47,313 nucleotides of DNA from Massilia arenae (GTDB lineage: Bacteria > Pseudomonadota > Gammaproteobacteria > Burkholderiales > Burkholderiaceae_D). The notes under the pieces were generated by a model. The model was not told the origin of the DNA, did no database searches, and worked only from the letters and a program-made list of their open reading frames with translations. The stretch covers positions 1 through 47,313 of the forward strand of contig NZ_VPFD01000035.1 in NCBI RefSeq assembly GCF_008014745.1, given 5' to 3'. Every line of letters starts with the position of its first letter. Positions within the stretch are counted from its first letter, which is position 1. This document shows, in pieces, positions 25,671-34,762 of this stretch. Position numbers and translations under genes: made by a program.

Positions 25671-26810
25671 ATGGCAGAGATGCACAGCACGGCAGGGCAG
25701 GCGCCCGCGGCACAAACCCCAGCGGGCGGGGCGCCCGGCAAGAGCGGGCCCAACAAGCGCGTGCTGGCCGTGGTCGGCCTGATCGCGCTGGTGGCGATCG
25801 GCGCAGGCGGACGCATGTGGTACCGCAGCCATCACTTTGTCGAGACCGAAAATGCCTACGTCACCGGGCGCGTGCACCAGGTGTCGTCGCGCGTGGCCGG
25901 TGTGGTCACCAAGGTGCTGGTGGACGACAACCAGCTGGTGAAGGCGGGCGACACGATCGCCGAGCTCGATCCGGTCGACCATGCCGTGCGCGTCGAGCAG
26001 ATCGAAGCGCAGATCGCCAGCGTGCAGCAGCAGGTCGGCCAGGCCGAGGCCCAGATCCAGCAGGTACGCGCGCAGGCCGCGGCTGCCGGCGCCCAGGTCA
26101 AGCAGTCCCAGGCCCAACTGCTTCGGGCGCGCCAGGATGCCGAGCGCTTCGGCCAGCTGTACAACGAGACCATGAAGGCGGTCTCGAAGGCCGAGGTGGA
26201 TGCGTCGAGCGCCGCGCGCGACGCCGCCGTGGCCGACCTGGCCGCGCGCCGCGACAATGCGTCCGCCGCGCAAGCCCAGATCGGCGCCGCCGAGGCGGGG
26301 CGCGACGTGCTCAAGGCGCAGGTGAAGGTCTTGCAGGCGCAGTGGAAGGAAGCGCGGCAGCAGCTGGCCTACAACCGCATCGTGGCGCCGGTGGACGGCC
26401 GCGTCGGCCGCCGCAGCATCGAAGTCGGCGCCCGCGTGCAGCCGGGCCAGGCGATGCTGGCGGTGGTCGAGGATAATGTGTGGGTGGTCGCCAACTTCAA
26501 GGAAACCCAGCTCGCCGGCCTGGCGCCGGGACAGAAGGTCAGCCTCGACGTCGATGCGCTGCCGGAACACCACCTGGTGGGCCGCGTGGACAGCTTCGCC
26601 CCGGCCTCGGGCAACCAGTTCGCGCTGCTGCCGGCCGATAACGCGACCGGCAACTTCACCAAGATCGTGCAGCGCGTGCCGGTCAAGATCACGCTCGACC
26701 CGCAGGACGTGAAAAAATACGCCGGCCGCCTGGTGCCCGGCATGTCGGTGGTGGCCGAGGTCGAACTGGGCCAGGACGTCAAACCGACCCAGACCGCCGC
26801 CGTCCACTAA
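25671..26810 (+). CDS. EmrA/HlyD-type periplasmic adaptor
   Basis: A 379-residue membrane-fusion protein. After a Pro/Ala-rich cytoplasmic lead comes one transmembrane helix (about residues 28-50), then the barrel-sandwich half-motif SSRVAGVVTKVLVDDNQLVKAGDTI. A long coiled coil follows (about 100-235), then the second lipoyl half IVAPVDGRVGRRSIEVGARVQPGQ and the beta-barrel. EmrA proteins link the MFS pump to the outer-membrane channel. The start at 25671 has CGGAG upstream. The next gene (the pump) starts 9 bases after its stop. Confidence 0.93.
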   Translation: MAEMHSTAGQAPAAQTPAGGAPGKSGPNKRVLAVVGLIALVAIGAGGRMWYRSHHFVETENAYVTGRVHQVSSRVAGVVTKVLVDDNQLVKAGDTIAELDPVDHAVRVEQIEAQIASVQQQVGQAEAQIQQVRAQAAAAGAQVKQSQAQLLRARQDAERFGQLYNETMKAVSKAEVDASSAARDAAVADLAARRDNASAAQAQIGAAEAGRDVLKAQVKVLQAQWKEARQQLAYNRIVAPVDGRVGRRSIEVGARVQPGQAMLAVVEDNVWVVANFKETQLAGLAPGQKVSLDVDALPEHHLVGRVDSFAPASGNQFALLPADNATGNFTKIVQRVPVKITLDPQDVKKYAGRLVPGMSVVAEVELGQDVKPTQTAAVH

Positions 26811-26819
26811 GCGCTGGCC

Positions 26820-28436
26820 ATGACTACCCTGAGCAAACCCGCCGCAGTCGGCCCGACCCTGGGTGCTGTGCCGGGCGCACCTGTGAATGGTGCGGCCGTG
26901 GACATGCGCACCTGGATCGCGATCGCCGCCGGCATGCTGGGCGCCTTCATGGCGGTGCTCGACATCCAGATCACCAACTCTTCGCTGCGCGACATCCTCG
27001 GCACCTTGTCGGCCACGCAGGAAGAAGGCTCGTGGATCTCGACCGCCTACCTGTGCGCCGAAATCGTCGTGATCCCGCTGACGGCGCTGTTTACGCGCGC
27101 TTTCGGCGTGCGCAACTACATGATCGGTACCACCGCGCTGTTCCTGGTGTTCTCGACCCTGTGCGGCGCGGCCTGGAGCCTGGAGAGCATGATCGTGTTC
27201 CGCATGCTGCAGGGCTTCACCGGCGGCGCGCTGATCCCGATGGCGATGACACTGGTGATGACGCTGCTGCCGCCATCCAAGCGCGCCACCGGCATGGCCA
27301 TCTTCGGCCTGACCGCGACGCTGGCGCCGGCCATGGGCCCCACCCTGGGCGGCTATCTGTCGGAGCTGTATGGCTGGCCCTCGATCTTCTACATCAACTG
27401 GGTGCCGGGCGTGCTGCTGATCGCCGGCATGGCCTGGGGCCTGAATCCCGAGAAGGCCAATATCAGGACGCTGGTGAAGGCCGACTGGCTGGGCATCGCG
27501 CTGATGGCGATGGGCCTGGCCTGCCTGACGATCTTCCTGGAAGAAGGCAATTCGAAGGACTGGTTCGATTCGAGCTTCATCGTGGCCTTCGCCGCGCTGT
27601 CGCTCACGGGCCTCCTGGGTTGGGTGGCGCTGAGCTTCTCGAAGCCGGAACCGTTCGTCAACCTGCGCCTCTACGGCCAGCGTAATTTTTTGGTGGCGAC
27701 CACGCTGTCGGCCGTGATCGGCATGGGCCTGTATGGTTCGTCTTACCTGTTGCCGCTGTACCTGGGCCAGATCGCCGGCTATACGCCGATGCAGATCGGC
27801 GAAGTGATCGCCTGGGTCGGCCTGCCGCAATTGCTGGTGATGCCGTTCGCGGCCAAGCTGTCCTCGAAAGTCGACAACCGCATCCTGTGCAGCTTCGGCC
27901 TGTTCATGTTCGGCATCTCGTGCATCATGAATTCCTTCATGGACGCCACCACCGGCTACGACCAGCTGATGTGGGCGCAGGTCGTGCGCGCCATCGGCCA
28001 GCCCTTCGTGATGCTGACCCTGTCGAACTTCGCGATGTCGGGCCTGCAGCCGCGCGACATGGGCTCGGCCTCGAGCCTGTTCAATATGACCCGCAACCTG
28101 GGCGGCTCGATCGGCATCGCGCTGCTGGCGACTTCGCTCACCAACCGCGAACACTTCCACTCGGCGCGCCTGGGCGAAGCGGTGTCGGTCTATGCACCCG
28201 CGACCCAGGAACGCCTGGACGTGCTGACTCAGGGCTTCATCGCCAAGGGCATCGATCCCGCCAGCGCCTCAACCCAAGCGCTGGCCGTGGTCGACCGCCT
28301 GGTGCGGCGCGAGGCCTACGTGATGGCCTATAACGACGGCTTCTGGATCATCGGCATGATCCTGCTCGGCTGCATCGCGGCGATCTGGATGGCCGACAAG
28401 GTCAAGTCGCCAGGTGGCGGCTCAGGCGCCCATTGA
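26820..28436 (+). CDS. EmrB/QacA-type MFS drug exporter (DHA2, 14 TM)
   Basis: A 538-residue proton antiporter of the DHA2 family. There are 14 predicted transmembrane segments, and the N-half has the motif-C-like ALAPAMGPTLGGYLSELYGW and the LDIQITNSSLRDI helix typical of EmrB. It is the inner-membrane pump of an EmrAB-type tripartite system exporting hydrophobic or anionic drugs. It overlaps nothing, lies 9 bp after the adaptor, and is followed 26 bp later by the outer-membrane channel. No clear Shine-Dalgarno site is visible. Confidence 0.93.
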   Translation: MTTLSKPAAVGPTLGAVPGAPVNGAAVDMRTWIAIAAGMLGAFMAVLDIQITNSSLRDILGTLSATQEEGSWISTAYLCAEIVVIPLTALFTRAFGVRNYMIGTTALFLVFSTLCGAAWSLESMIVFRMLQGFTGGALIPMAMTLVMTLLPPSKRATGMAIFGLTATLAPAMGPTLGGYLSELYGWPSIFYINWVPGVLLIAGMAWGLNPEKANIRTLVKADWLGIALMAMGLACLTIFLEEGNSKDWFDSSFIVAFAALSLTGLLGWVALSFSKPEPFVNLRLYGQRNFLVATTLSAVIGMGLYGSSYLLPLYLGQIAGYTPMQIGEVIAWVGLPQLLVMPFAAKLSSKVDNRILCSFGLFMFGISCIMNSFMDATTGYDQLMWAQVVRAIGQPFVMLTLSNFAMSGLQPRDMGSASSLFNMTRNLGGSIGIALLATSLTNREHFHSARLGEAVSVYAPATQERLDVLTQGFIAKGIDPASASTQALAVVDRLVRREAYVMAYNDGFWIIGMILLGCIAAIWMADKVKSPGGGSGAH

Positions 28437-28462
28437 TACTGAATCGAATGAAGAGATCAACC

Positions 28463-29896
28463 ATGTTCAAACCTCTTGCCTGTGTCCTCGCGATTGCCAC
28501 CCTGGTCTCCGGCTGCACCACGCTCGGACCGGATTTCAAGGCGCCGGACGCGCCGGCGCAAACGGCATTCCTTCATGCCGACGGCGGCAGCGACAGCGCG
28601 CGCCTGCCGGCCGCCTGGTGGACCGTGTTCCATGACGCCACCCTCGACAGCCTCGAGACGCGCGCACTGCGCGACAATCCGGGCGTGCAAGCCGCCGCCC
28701 AGCGCCTGCTGCAGGCGCAGGCGCAACTCGGCGTCGTGCGCGCCGGCCAGCTGCCGAGCGTCTCGGTCGGCGCCGGTGTGTCGAATGCCCGTACCTCGGC
28801 CGAAACCTCGCAGGGCCTGGCCCTGGGCGGCCGCTCGATCGAGGGCAATAACTACAGCGTCGGCGCCTCGCTGTCGTATGAGCTCGACCTGTGGGGCCGC
28901 GTGCGCCGCGTGGTCGAGGCCAGCGATGCGCAGGCGCTGGCGGCGCAGGACGACCGCGACGGCGTGATCCTGCTGCTGTCGAGCCAGGTCGCATCGTCGT
29001 ACTGGCAGCTGCGCGGCCTGGACGCCGAGCGGGCGATCCTGGAGGGCGCCCTGGCCACGCGGCGTGAGTCGGAGCAGCTGGTCGAGGCCCGCTTCAATGC
29101 CGGCCTGTCGAACGAGCTGGACGTGTCGCGCGCACGCATCGAGCGCGCCAACGCCGAAGCCGACCTGCACGAGGTGCAGCGCCAGCGCAATCTGGTGGAA
29201 CACGCGCTGGCCACGCTGGTGGGCAGCACGCCCAGCGCGCCGCTGATAACCGCGGCGCCGACGGTGCAACTGCCGCAGCCGCCCGCGATTCCGGTCGGCC
29301 TGCCGGCCAGCCTGATGGGCCAGCGGCCCGACCTGGCGGCCAGCGTGGCGCAGCTGAAGGCGGCCAATGCGCAGATCGGCGTGGCCGAAGGCGCTTTCTA
29401 TCCGGCGCTGTCGCTGACCGGGAATTTCGGCTATGCCTCGCAAAGCCTGAACGACCTGACGAATGGCGGCGCACGCCAGTTCTCGGCCGGCCCGCTGGCG
29501 CTGTCGCTGCCGATCTTCGATGGCGGACGCAATCGCGCCAACCTGGCGCTGGCCAGGGCGCGCTATGACGAGGCGCTGGCCAATCACCAGACGAAGCTGC
29601 TGACGGCACTGCGCGAGGTGGAAGACGCGCTGTCCGACCTGCAGCAGCGCCAGCAGCAGGGTGACGTACAGGCGCAGTCGCAACAGGCGGCGGCGCGCGC
29701 GCTGCTGGTGGCGCAGGCGCGCTACGAGCGCGGCGTATCGACCTATCTCGACGTGACCGATGCCCAGCGCAGCACGCTGGCGGCTGACCGCGCCGCGGCC
29801 CAGATCCGCACCCAGCGTCTGCTGGCGACGGTGGCGGTGGCGCGTGCGCTCGGCGGTGGTTGGGAGCAGGGAGAGGCGCTGGCGACGGTGCGATAA
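28463..29896 (+). CDS. NodT-family outer-membrane efflux lipoprotein
   Basis: The 477-residue channel has a lipoprotein signal (MFKPLACVLAIATLVSGC, lipobox VSGC) and two OEP repeats typical of the TolC/OprM/NodT family. Recognisable segments are the opening PDAPAQTAF...WWTVFHDATLDSLE, the helices with QLVEARFNAGLSNELDVSRAR, and the second-repeat SYERGVSTYLDVTDAQR-like segment. It completes the tripartite pump with the EmrA/EmrB pair. The start at 28463 is preferred to the ATG at 28448 because it gives a proper lipoprotein leader. Confidence 0.92.
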   Translation: MFKPLACVLAIATLVSGCTTLGPDFKAPDAPAQTAFLHADGGSDSARLPAAWWTVFHDATLDSLETRALRDNPGVQAAAQRLLQAQAQLGVVRAGQLPSVSVGAGVSNARTSAETSQGLALGGRSIEGNNYSVGASLSYELDLWGRVRRVVEASDAQALAAQDDRDGVILLLSSQVASSYWQLRGLDAERAILEGALATRRESEQLVEARFNAGLSNELDVSRARIERANAEADLHEVQRQRNLVEHALATLVGSTPSAPLITAAPTVQLPQPPAIPVGLPASLMGQRPDLAASVAQLKAANAQIGVAEGAFYPALSLTGNFGYASQSLNDLTNGGARQFSAGPLALSLPIFDGGRNRANLALARARYDEALANHQTKLLTALREVEDALSDLQQRQQQGDVQAQSQQAAARALLVAQARYERGVSTYLDVTDAQRSTLAADRAAAQIRTQRLLATVAVARALGGGWEQGEALATVR

Positions 29897-29930
29897 TGGT
29901 CCGATTGCCATCCAGGATACGGGAGAGACC

Positions 29931-31655
29931 ATGAAAAAAATCTTCGCACCGCTCGCTTTGTGCTTTGCCATCAGCGCCGCATTCGCTCCAGCCGTGTACG
30001 CGCAGACCGCGCCGACGGTCGCCAGCGCCGACCAGCTGCAAGCCATGTCGAAACGCTTCGCGCCGGTCGAGCTGCGCGCCGACGTGTCGCACCTGTCGAA
30101 GGGCGACCGCGCCGCCATCGTCAAGCTGATCGAGGCGGCCAAGATCATCGACACGCTGCAGCTGCGCCAGCGCTGGGCCCACAACGAGGCGCTGTGGAGC
30201 GCGCTCAGGAAAGACACCACGCCGCTCGGCCGCGCGCGCCTGAATGCCTTCTGGCTCAACAAGGGCCCGTGGTCGAACCTCGACAACAATGCCTCGTTCA
30301 TGCCGGCCGAGTATGCGGGCATCAAGATTCCGGCGAAGAAGCCCGAGGGCGCCAACTTCTATCCGGAAGGCGCCACCAAGGCGTCGCTGGAAGGGTGGAT
30401 GGACGGCCTGGCGCCGGAGCAGAAGAAAGAGGCGCAGTGGTTCTTCACCGTGATCCGCACGGGCCCGGACGGCAAGCTGCGCACCGTGAAATACGCAAGC
30501 GAGTACCGCCCCGAACTGGACAAGCTGGCGAAGCTGCTGCGCGAGGCGGCGGCAGCCACCGATAACGCCTCGCTCAAGAAATTCCTGAGCCTGCGCGCGG
30601 ACGCCTTTCTTTCCAATGACTACCTGGCCTCGGACTTCGCCTGGATGGACCTCGACTCGCCGGTCGACGTGACCATCGGGCCATATGAAACCTATAACGA
30701 CGAGCTGTTCGGCTACAAGGCCGCCTTCGAGGCCTATGTGAGCATTCGCGATCCGAAGGAAACGGCCAAGCTGGACTTCTTCGGCAAGCACCTGCAGGAA
30801 CTCGAAGACAACCTGCCGCTCGACAAGCAGTACCGCAACCCGAAGGTCGGCGCCATCGCGCCGATGGTCGTGGTCAACGAGGTGTACGGCGCCGGCGACG
30901 GCAATATGGGCGTGCAGACCGCGGCCTACAACCTGCCGAACGACGAGCGCGTGATCCGCGAGCGCGGCTCCAAGCGCGTGATGCTCAAGAACGTGCAGCA
31001 GGCCAAGTTCGCCTCGACGCTCACCCCGATCAGCAAGCAGGTGCTCAAGCCCGCTGACCAGAAGGACCTGGACTTCGATTCCTTCTTCACTCACATCCTG
31101 GCGCACGAGATCATGCATGGCCTGGGACCGCATCACACCAAGAAGGACGGCAAGGACTCGACCCCGCGCCAGGATCTGAAGGAAACCTATTCGACCATCG
31201 AGGAAGCGAAGGCCGACATCACCGGCCTGTGGGCGCTGCAGTACATGATGGACAAGGGCCTGCTGAAGGACACGCTGGGGCAGGGCGCGGCGGCTGAGCG
31301 CAAGCTGTACAACACCTTCCTGGCCTCGAGCTTCCGCACCTTGCACTTCGGCCTGAGTTCGTCGCACGCGCGCGGCATGGCGATCCAGGTTAACTACCTG
31401 CTCGACAAGGGCGGCTTTGTCGCCCACGACGACGGCACCTTCTCGGTCGACTTCAAGAAAATCAAACAAGCCGTGATCGACCTGGACCGCGAATTCCTGA
31501 CCATCGAAGCCACCGGCGACTATGCGCGCGCCAAGGCGATGATGGACAAGTACGTGGTCATCCGTCCCGAGGTGCGCAAGGCGCTCGACAAGCTGAAGGC
31601 GGTGCCGAACGACATCCGTCCGGCCTTCGTCACGGCGGACAACTTGCTCAAATAA
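29931..31655 (+). CDS. M49-like (dipeptidyl-peptidase III-related) secreted zinc hydrolase
   Basis: A 574-residue protein with a signal peptide (MKKIFAPLALCFAISAAFAPAVYA, cut before QTA). It has HEIMH (H392, E393, H396) and, 30 residues on, EEAKAD (E424/E425). The second motif closely resembles the EECRAD zinc-ligand motif of DPP III (M49), but the first has the normal five-residue HExxH rather than the M49 HELLGH six-residue insert. Similar proteins are annotated in bacteria as Zn-dependent hydrolases or as the hydrolase half of plant Nudix-3 proteins. A strong GGGAGAG precedes the ATG. It is not in an operon with the efflux genes; 34 bp separate them. Confidence 0.7.
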   Translation: MKKIFAPLALCFAISAAFAPAVYAQTAPTVASADQLQAMSKRFAPVELRADVSHLSKGDRAAIVKLIEAAKIIDTLQLRQRWAHNEALWSALRKDTTPLGRARLNAFWLNKGPWSNLDNNASFMPAEYAGIKIPAKKPEGANFYPEGATKASLEGWMDGLAPEQKKEAQWFFTVIRTGPDGKLRTVKYASEYRPELDKLAKLLREAAAATDNASLKKFLSLRADAFLSNDYLASDFAWMDLDSPVDVTIGPYETYNDELFGYKAAFEAYVSIRDPKETAKLDFFGKHLQELEDNLPLDKQYRNPKVGAIAPMVVVNEVYGAGDGNMGVQTAAYNLPNDERVIRERGSKRVMLKNVQQAKFASTLTPISKQVLKPADQKDLDFDSFFTHILAHEIMHGLGPHHTKKDGKDSTPRQDLKETYSTIEEAKADITGLWALQYMMDKGLLKDTLGQGAAAERKLYNTFLASSFRTLHFGLSSSHARGMAIQVNYLLDKGGFVAHDDGTFSVDFKKIKQAVIDLDREFLTIEATGDYARAKAMMDKYVVIRPEVRKALDKLKAVPNDIRPAFVTADNLLK

Positions 31656-31711
31656 GCTTGCCGTAAGCAAACCTCGCAGCACCGTGCTATAGTCAAATCG
31701 TTTCCAATAGG

Positions 31712-31728
31712 AAATACCTATGGTATTT
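31712..31728. promoter_or_regulatory. Palindrome upstream of the chemoreceptor gene
   Basis: AAATACC-TAT-GGTATTT is a perfect 7-base inverted repeat 33 bases before the ATG at 31761. A second, 10-base inverted repeat (AGCACCGTGC at 31678-31687 and GCACGGTGCT at 31748-31757) brackets it and would bring the sequence next to the start codon into a stem. No sigma-28 motif is obvious. Confidence 0.4.
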
Positions 31729-31760
31729 ACTTCAACTAAAACGATATGCACGGTGCTACC

Positions 31761-33374
31761 ATGAAAACCAAGAACCTGACCATCGGCGCCCGACTGGCAT
31801 TCGGCTACGGCGCCGTTTTCTTATTGATGATCGCCCTGGTCGCGCTGGCGGTGAACCGCGTGGGCCGGATCGAGAGCGTCCTCAACCACATCAACGAAGT
31901 CAACAGCGTCAAGCAGCGCCACGCCATCAATTTCCGCGGCAGTGTGCACGACCGCGCGATCGCCCTGCGTGATGTGGTGCTGGCGTCCGACGCGGCCGGC
32001 GCCAGCGCGCCGATCGCCTTGATCCGTACGCTGGACGACAACTATGCGCGCTCGGCCGGCCCGCTCGATGCGCTGTTCAATGAACGTAAGGACATCCTGC
32101 CGGAAGAGAAGGAAGCGCTGGCCGCGATCAAGGCCCAGGAAAGCCTGACCAAGCCGCTGATCGCGCGCGTGATCGCGCTGCACGCGGCCGGCCAGGCCCT
32201 CGAAGCGAACACGCTGCTGTCGCAAGAGGCGGCGCCGGCCTTTACCACCTGGCTGGCGAGCATCAACCGCCTGATCGACCTTGAGGAAAAGCTGAGCAAC
32301 GAGGCGGCCGCCGAGGCGCGCCGCATGGCCAACGGTTTCTTTGCCTGGATGGCGCTGCTGTGCGCGGGCGCGATTGCGGCCGGATCGGCGGCCGCCTGGT
32401 ACATCAGCCGCGGCCTGCTGCGCCAACTGGGCGGCCAGCCGGACTATGCGGCCTCGATCGCCAGCGCCATCGCCAGCGGCGACCTGGGCGTGGAGATCGT
32501 CACCCGTCCCGGCGACCGCGGCAGCCTGTTGTTTGCGATGCAGGGCATGCGCGACAGCCTGGTGCGCATCGTGGCCCAGGTGCGCACCGGCACCCGGGCG
32601 ATCGGCACCGTGTCGACCGAGATCGCGGACGGCAACCGCGACCTGGCCAGCCGCACCGAACGCCAGAACGGCACCCTGCAGGCGACCGCCGCCTCGGTCG
32701 AGCAACTGACCGGCACCGTGCGTCAGAATGCCGACAATGCACGGCAGGCGAATATGCTGGCCGAATCGGCCTCTGAGGTGGCGCAGCGCGGCGGCAAGGT
32801 CGTGGCCGAGGTGGTAGGCACGATGGCGGCGATCAATGAATCGTCGAAGAAGATCGTGGACATCATCGGTGTGATCGATGGCATCGCGTTCCAGACCAAT
32901 ATCCTGGCGTTGAATGCGGCCGTGGAGGCGGCGCGCGCCGGCGAGCAGGGTCGCGGCTTCGCCGTGGTGGCGACCGAGGTGCGCAACCTGGCGCAACGTT
33001 CGGCGGCGGCGGCCAAGGAGATCAAGGTCCTGATCGGCAGCTCGGTCGAGCGGGTCGACGCCGGCGCCCGTCTGGTGGACCAGGCCGGCGCGACGATGGA
33101 CGAGATCGTCACCGGGGTCAAGCGCGTGACCGACATCATGGCCGAGATCAGCCATGCGTCCGCGGAACAGAATGCCGGCATCGAGCAGGTCAATGGTGCG
33201 ATCGGCCAGATCGACGACGCCACGCGCCAGAACGCGGAACTGGTGCAGCAGGCCAGCCAGGCCGCGGCCTCGCTGGAAGAGGAGGCGGAACGCTTGGCCC
33301 AGCTAGTCAGCATCTTCCGTCTCGACCAGACGGCGCACATCGGTGGCAAGACACGGCTGGCACTGCCAACCTGA
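31761..33374 (+). CDS. Methyl-accepting chemotaxis protein
   Basis: A 537-residue class of chemoreceptor: transmembrane helix 1 (about residues 10-31), a periplasmic four-helix-bundle sensor (32-190), transmembrane helix 2 (about 193-213), a HAMP region, and a long cytoplasmic coiled coil. The signalling tip is intact: FQTNILALNAAVEAARAGEQGRGF followed by AVVATEVRNLAQRSAAAAKEI. It feeds CheA/CheW signals. No C-terminal CheR/CheB tether pentapeptide is visible. The ATG at 31746 is an alternative start; both have weak ribosome sites. Confidence 0.94.
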   Translation: MKTKNLTIGARLAFGYGAVFLLMIALVALAVNRVGRIESVLNHINEVNSVKQRHAINFRGSVHDRAIALRDVVLASDAAGASAPIALIRTLDDNYARSAGPLDALFNERKDILPEEKEALAAIKAQESLTKPLIARVIALHAAGQALEANTLLSQEAAPAFTTWLASINRLIDLEEKLSNEAAAEARRMANGFFAWMALLCAGAIAAGSAAAWYISRGLLRQLGGQPDYAASIASAIASGDLGVEIVTRPGDRGSLLFAMQGMRDSLVRIVAQVRTGTRAIGTVSTEIADGNRDLASRTERQNGTLQATAASVEQLTGTVRQNADNARQANMLAESASEVAQRGGKVVAEVVGTMAAINESSKKIVDIIGVIDGIAFQTNILALNAAVEAARAGEQGRGFAVVATEVRNLAQRSAAAAKEIKVLIGSSVERVDAGARLVDQAGATMDEIVTGVKRVTDIMAEISHASAEQNAGIEQVNGAIGQIDDATRQNAELVQQASQAAASLEEEAERLAQLVSIFRLDQTAHIGGKTRLALPT

Positions 33375-33428
33375 CATCTTTGCTCTTTTAAACAGACAGG
33401 AATATTTTCCTGAAAGCTGTGCTGTATT

Positions 33429-33467
33429 CGGGGATAGAATTTCCGATAGGAATTTCGTTTATCCCCG
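33429..33467 (+). promoter_or_regulatory. Leader hairpin next to the ribosome-binding site of the 33477 gene
   Basis: Outer arms CGGGGATA (33429-33436) and TATCCCCG (33460-33467) pair perfectly. Inner arms GAATTTCC and GGAATTTC pair with one T-T mismatch around a GATA loop. The Shine-Dalgarno GGAG (33467-33470) starts at the last stem base. A smaller palindrome (CAGGAA-TATT-TTCCTG, 33397-33412) is just upstream. It could be an operator at DNA level or an RNA structure controlling translation. Confidence 0.5.
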
Positions 33468-33476
33468 GAGTAGCAC

Positions 33477-34169
33477 ATGTCCAGGTATCTCCTGACCGCG
33501 GCAGTCTTGATCGCCGCATCCGCTTCACTTCCTTCTTATGCGTCCCCCCTGACATCCCAGGAGACGCGCTGGCTGCGCGCCGCCGCACCCGTACTGGAAT
33601 ATTCGAAATCGATCGACCTGCCTGTCGACATTATCGTCCAGCCGCGGGCGCCGGCCGGCGCGGTACCGCTGGCGATGGGCTTCGACAAGGGGCGCTGCAA
33701 GCTGGTGCTGTCGATGCGCGGCAATCCCGAGGCCGAGCAGGTGCTGGCGAACGTCCCCGCCGACAAGCAGGCGTTGCTGATCGAAGCCATGGCCGCGCAC
33801 GAGCTGGCCCATTGCTGGCGCTATGCCCAGGGCGAGTGGCATCTGCTGCCGGCGGGTTTCGTCGAAAACGGCGATCAGACCTCGCACGATCCCGAACTGC
33901 TGGCGGCGGCGAAGGCGATGCGCGATACCCGGCGCGAGGAAGGCTTCGCCGACCTGGTGGCGCTGGCCTGGATCCAGCGCACCCAGCCGGGAGAGTACGC
34001 GCGGGTGCACGACTGGCTGCGCGGCGTGCGCGCCACTGTTGCCGTGCCGGGCAGCGGCCACGACACGCGCGCCTGGGTCAAGCTGGCCGGCAAGGGCAGC
34101 CAGTTCGAAAGTCGCCTGTCGCCATTCGAGGCCGCCGATGCGCTGTGGCGTGAAGGCCTGTTGCACTGA
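33477..34169 (+). CDS. Secreted HExxH protein, putative metallopeptidase
   Basis: A 230-residue exported protein (signal MSRYLLTAAVLIAASASLPSYA, cut before SPL). It has a gluzincin-type site: HELAH at H108-E109-H112 and EEGFADLVAL with E154/E155 as a plausible third ligand 42 residues later. I do not recognise a named family. The mature domain of about 200 residues is of peptidase size. It stands alone between the chemoreceptor and the repeat-protein genes, with a structured leader upstream. Confidence 0.65.
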   Translation: MSRYLLTAAVLIAASASLPSYASPLTSQETRWLRAAAPVLEYSKSIDLPVDIIVQPRAPAGAVPLAMGFDKGRCKLVLSMRGNPEAEQVLANVPADKQALLIEAMAAHELAHCWRYAQGEWHLLPAGFVENGDQTSHDPELLAAAKAMRDTRREEGFADLVALAWIQRTQPGEYARVHDWLRGVRATVAVPGSGHDTRAWVKLAGKGSQFESRLSPFEAADALWREGLLH

Positions 34170-34307
34170 CGATTAAGATAGATCGACGTTCTTCGCTATC
34201 GTCCTTATAAGCTTAATTGGTTTTTTAATAAGCGTTCGGTGCCGCACAGAGTGCTCTGCGGCGTCGGCGTTTAATGGACTCACCAATAACCAATAGAGGG
34301 ACTCAAC

Positions 34308-34712
34308 ATGAAATCGTTCATCGCTACCTTGATCGCAACCGCCGCCGTCGCCGCTATCGGCATCGCTCCTGCCGCCGCCCAGACCAATAAGGACGCCCAT
34401 AAAACGGCGATGGACAAGGTCAAGGCCGACTACCGTGTCGCCAAGGACAAATGCGACGCCATGAGCGGCCACGCAGAAGACATCTGCGAAGACGAAGCCA
34501 AGCTGATGCGCGCTAAAGCCGAACTGGATGCCACCACCAAGTTCGACAACACCGGCAACAATGTGCGCAAGGCACGCGACAACGTGATCGACGCCGAGTA
34601 CGAACTGGCCGACGAAAAATGCGACTCGCTGAAGGGCGATGCCGAGGACAAGTGCGAAGCGCAGGCCAAGTCGACCCGCGATGCCGCACGTGATGCCAAC
34701 AAGGCCAAGTAA
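34308..34712 (+). CDS. Periplasmic C-X10-C repeat protein (short paralog)
   Basis: A 134-residue exported protein with a signal peptide (MKSFIATLIATAAVAAIGIAPAAA, cut before QTN). The mature part is highly charged and helical, with two copies of a unit centred on KCD-x(2)-x-G-x-AED-x-C (KCDAMSGHAEDIC and KCDSLKGDAEDKC). Each unit has two cysteines separated by ten residues. It is clearly paralogous to the N-terminal half of the next gene (35011-35958). The function is unknown; the periplasmic helices with paired cysteines suggest a disulfide-clamped hairpin. It is followed by a REP-like pair and its own terminator. Confidence 0.8.
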   Translation: MKSFIATLIATAAVAAIGIAPAAAQTNKDAHKTAMDKVKADYRVAKDKCDAMSGHAEDICEDEAKLMRAKAELDATTKFDNTGNNVRKARDNVIDAEYELADEKCDSLKGDAEDKCEAQAKSTRDAARDANKAK

Positions 34713-34762
34713 TCGTTGATCAGTTTGCCGCCGCACCTCACTGCGGTGGCATCTGAACGTCG

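Noticed and set aside
25596..28160. Open frame of about 850 codons opposite the EmrA/EmrB genes
   Set aside because: Antisense to two clear efflux genes and would cover the operator and promoter.
31678..31757. Sigma-28 flagellar promoter for the chemoreceptor
   Set aside because: No TAAA-N15-GCCGATAA-like pair found in the leader.
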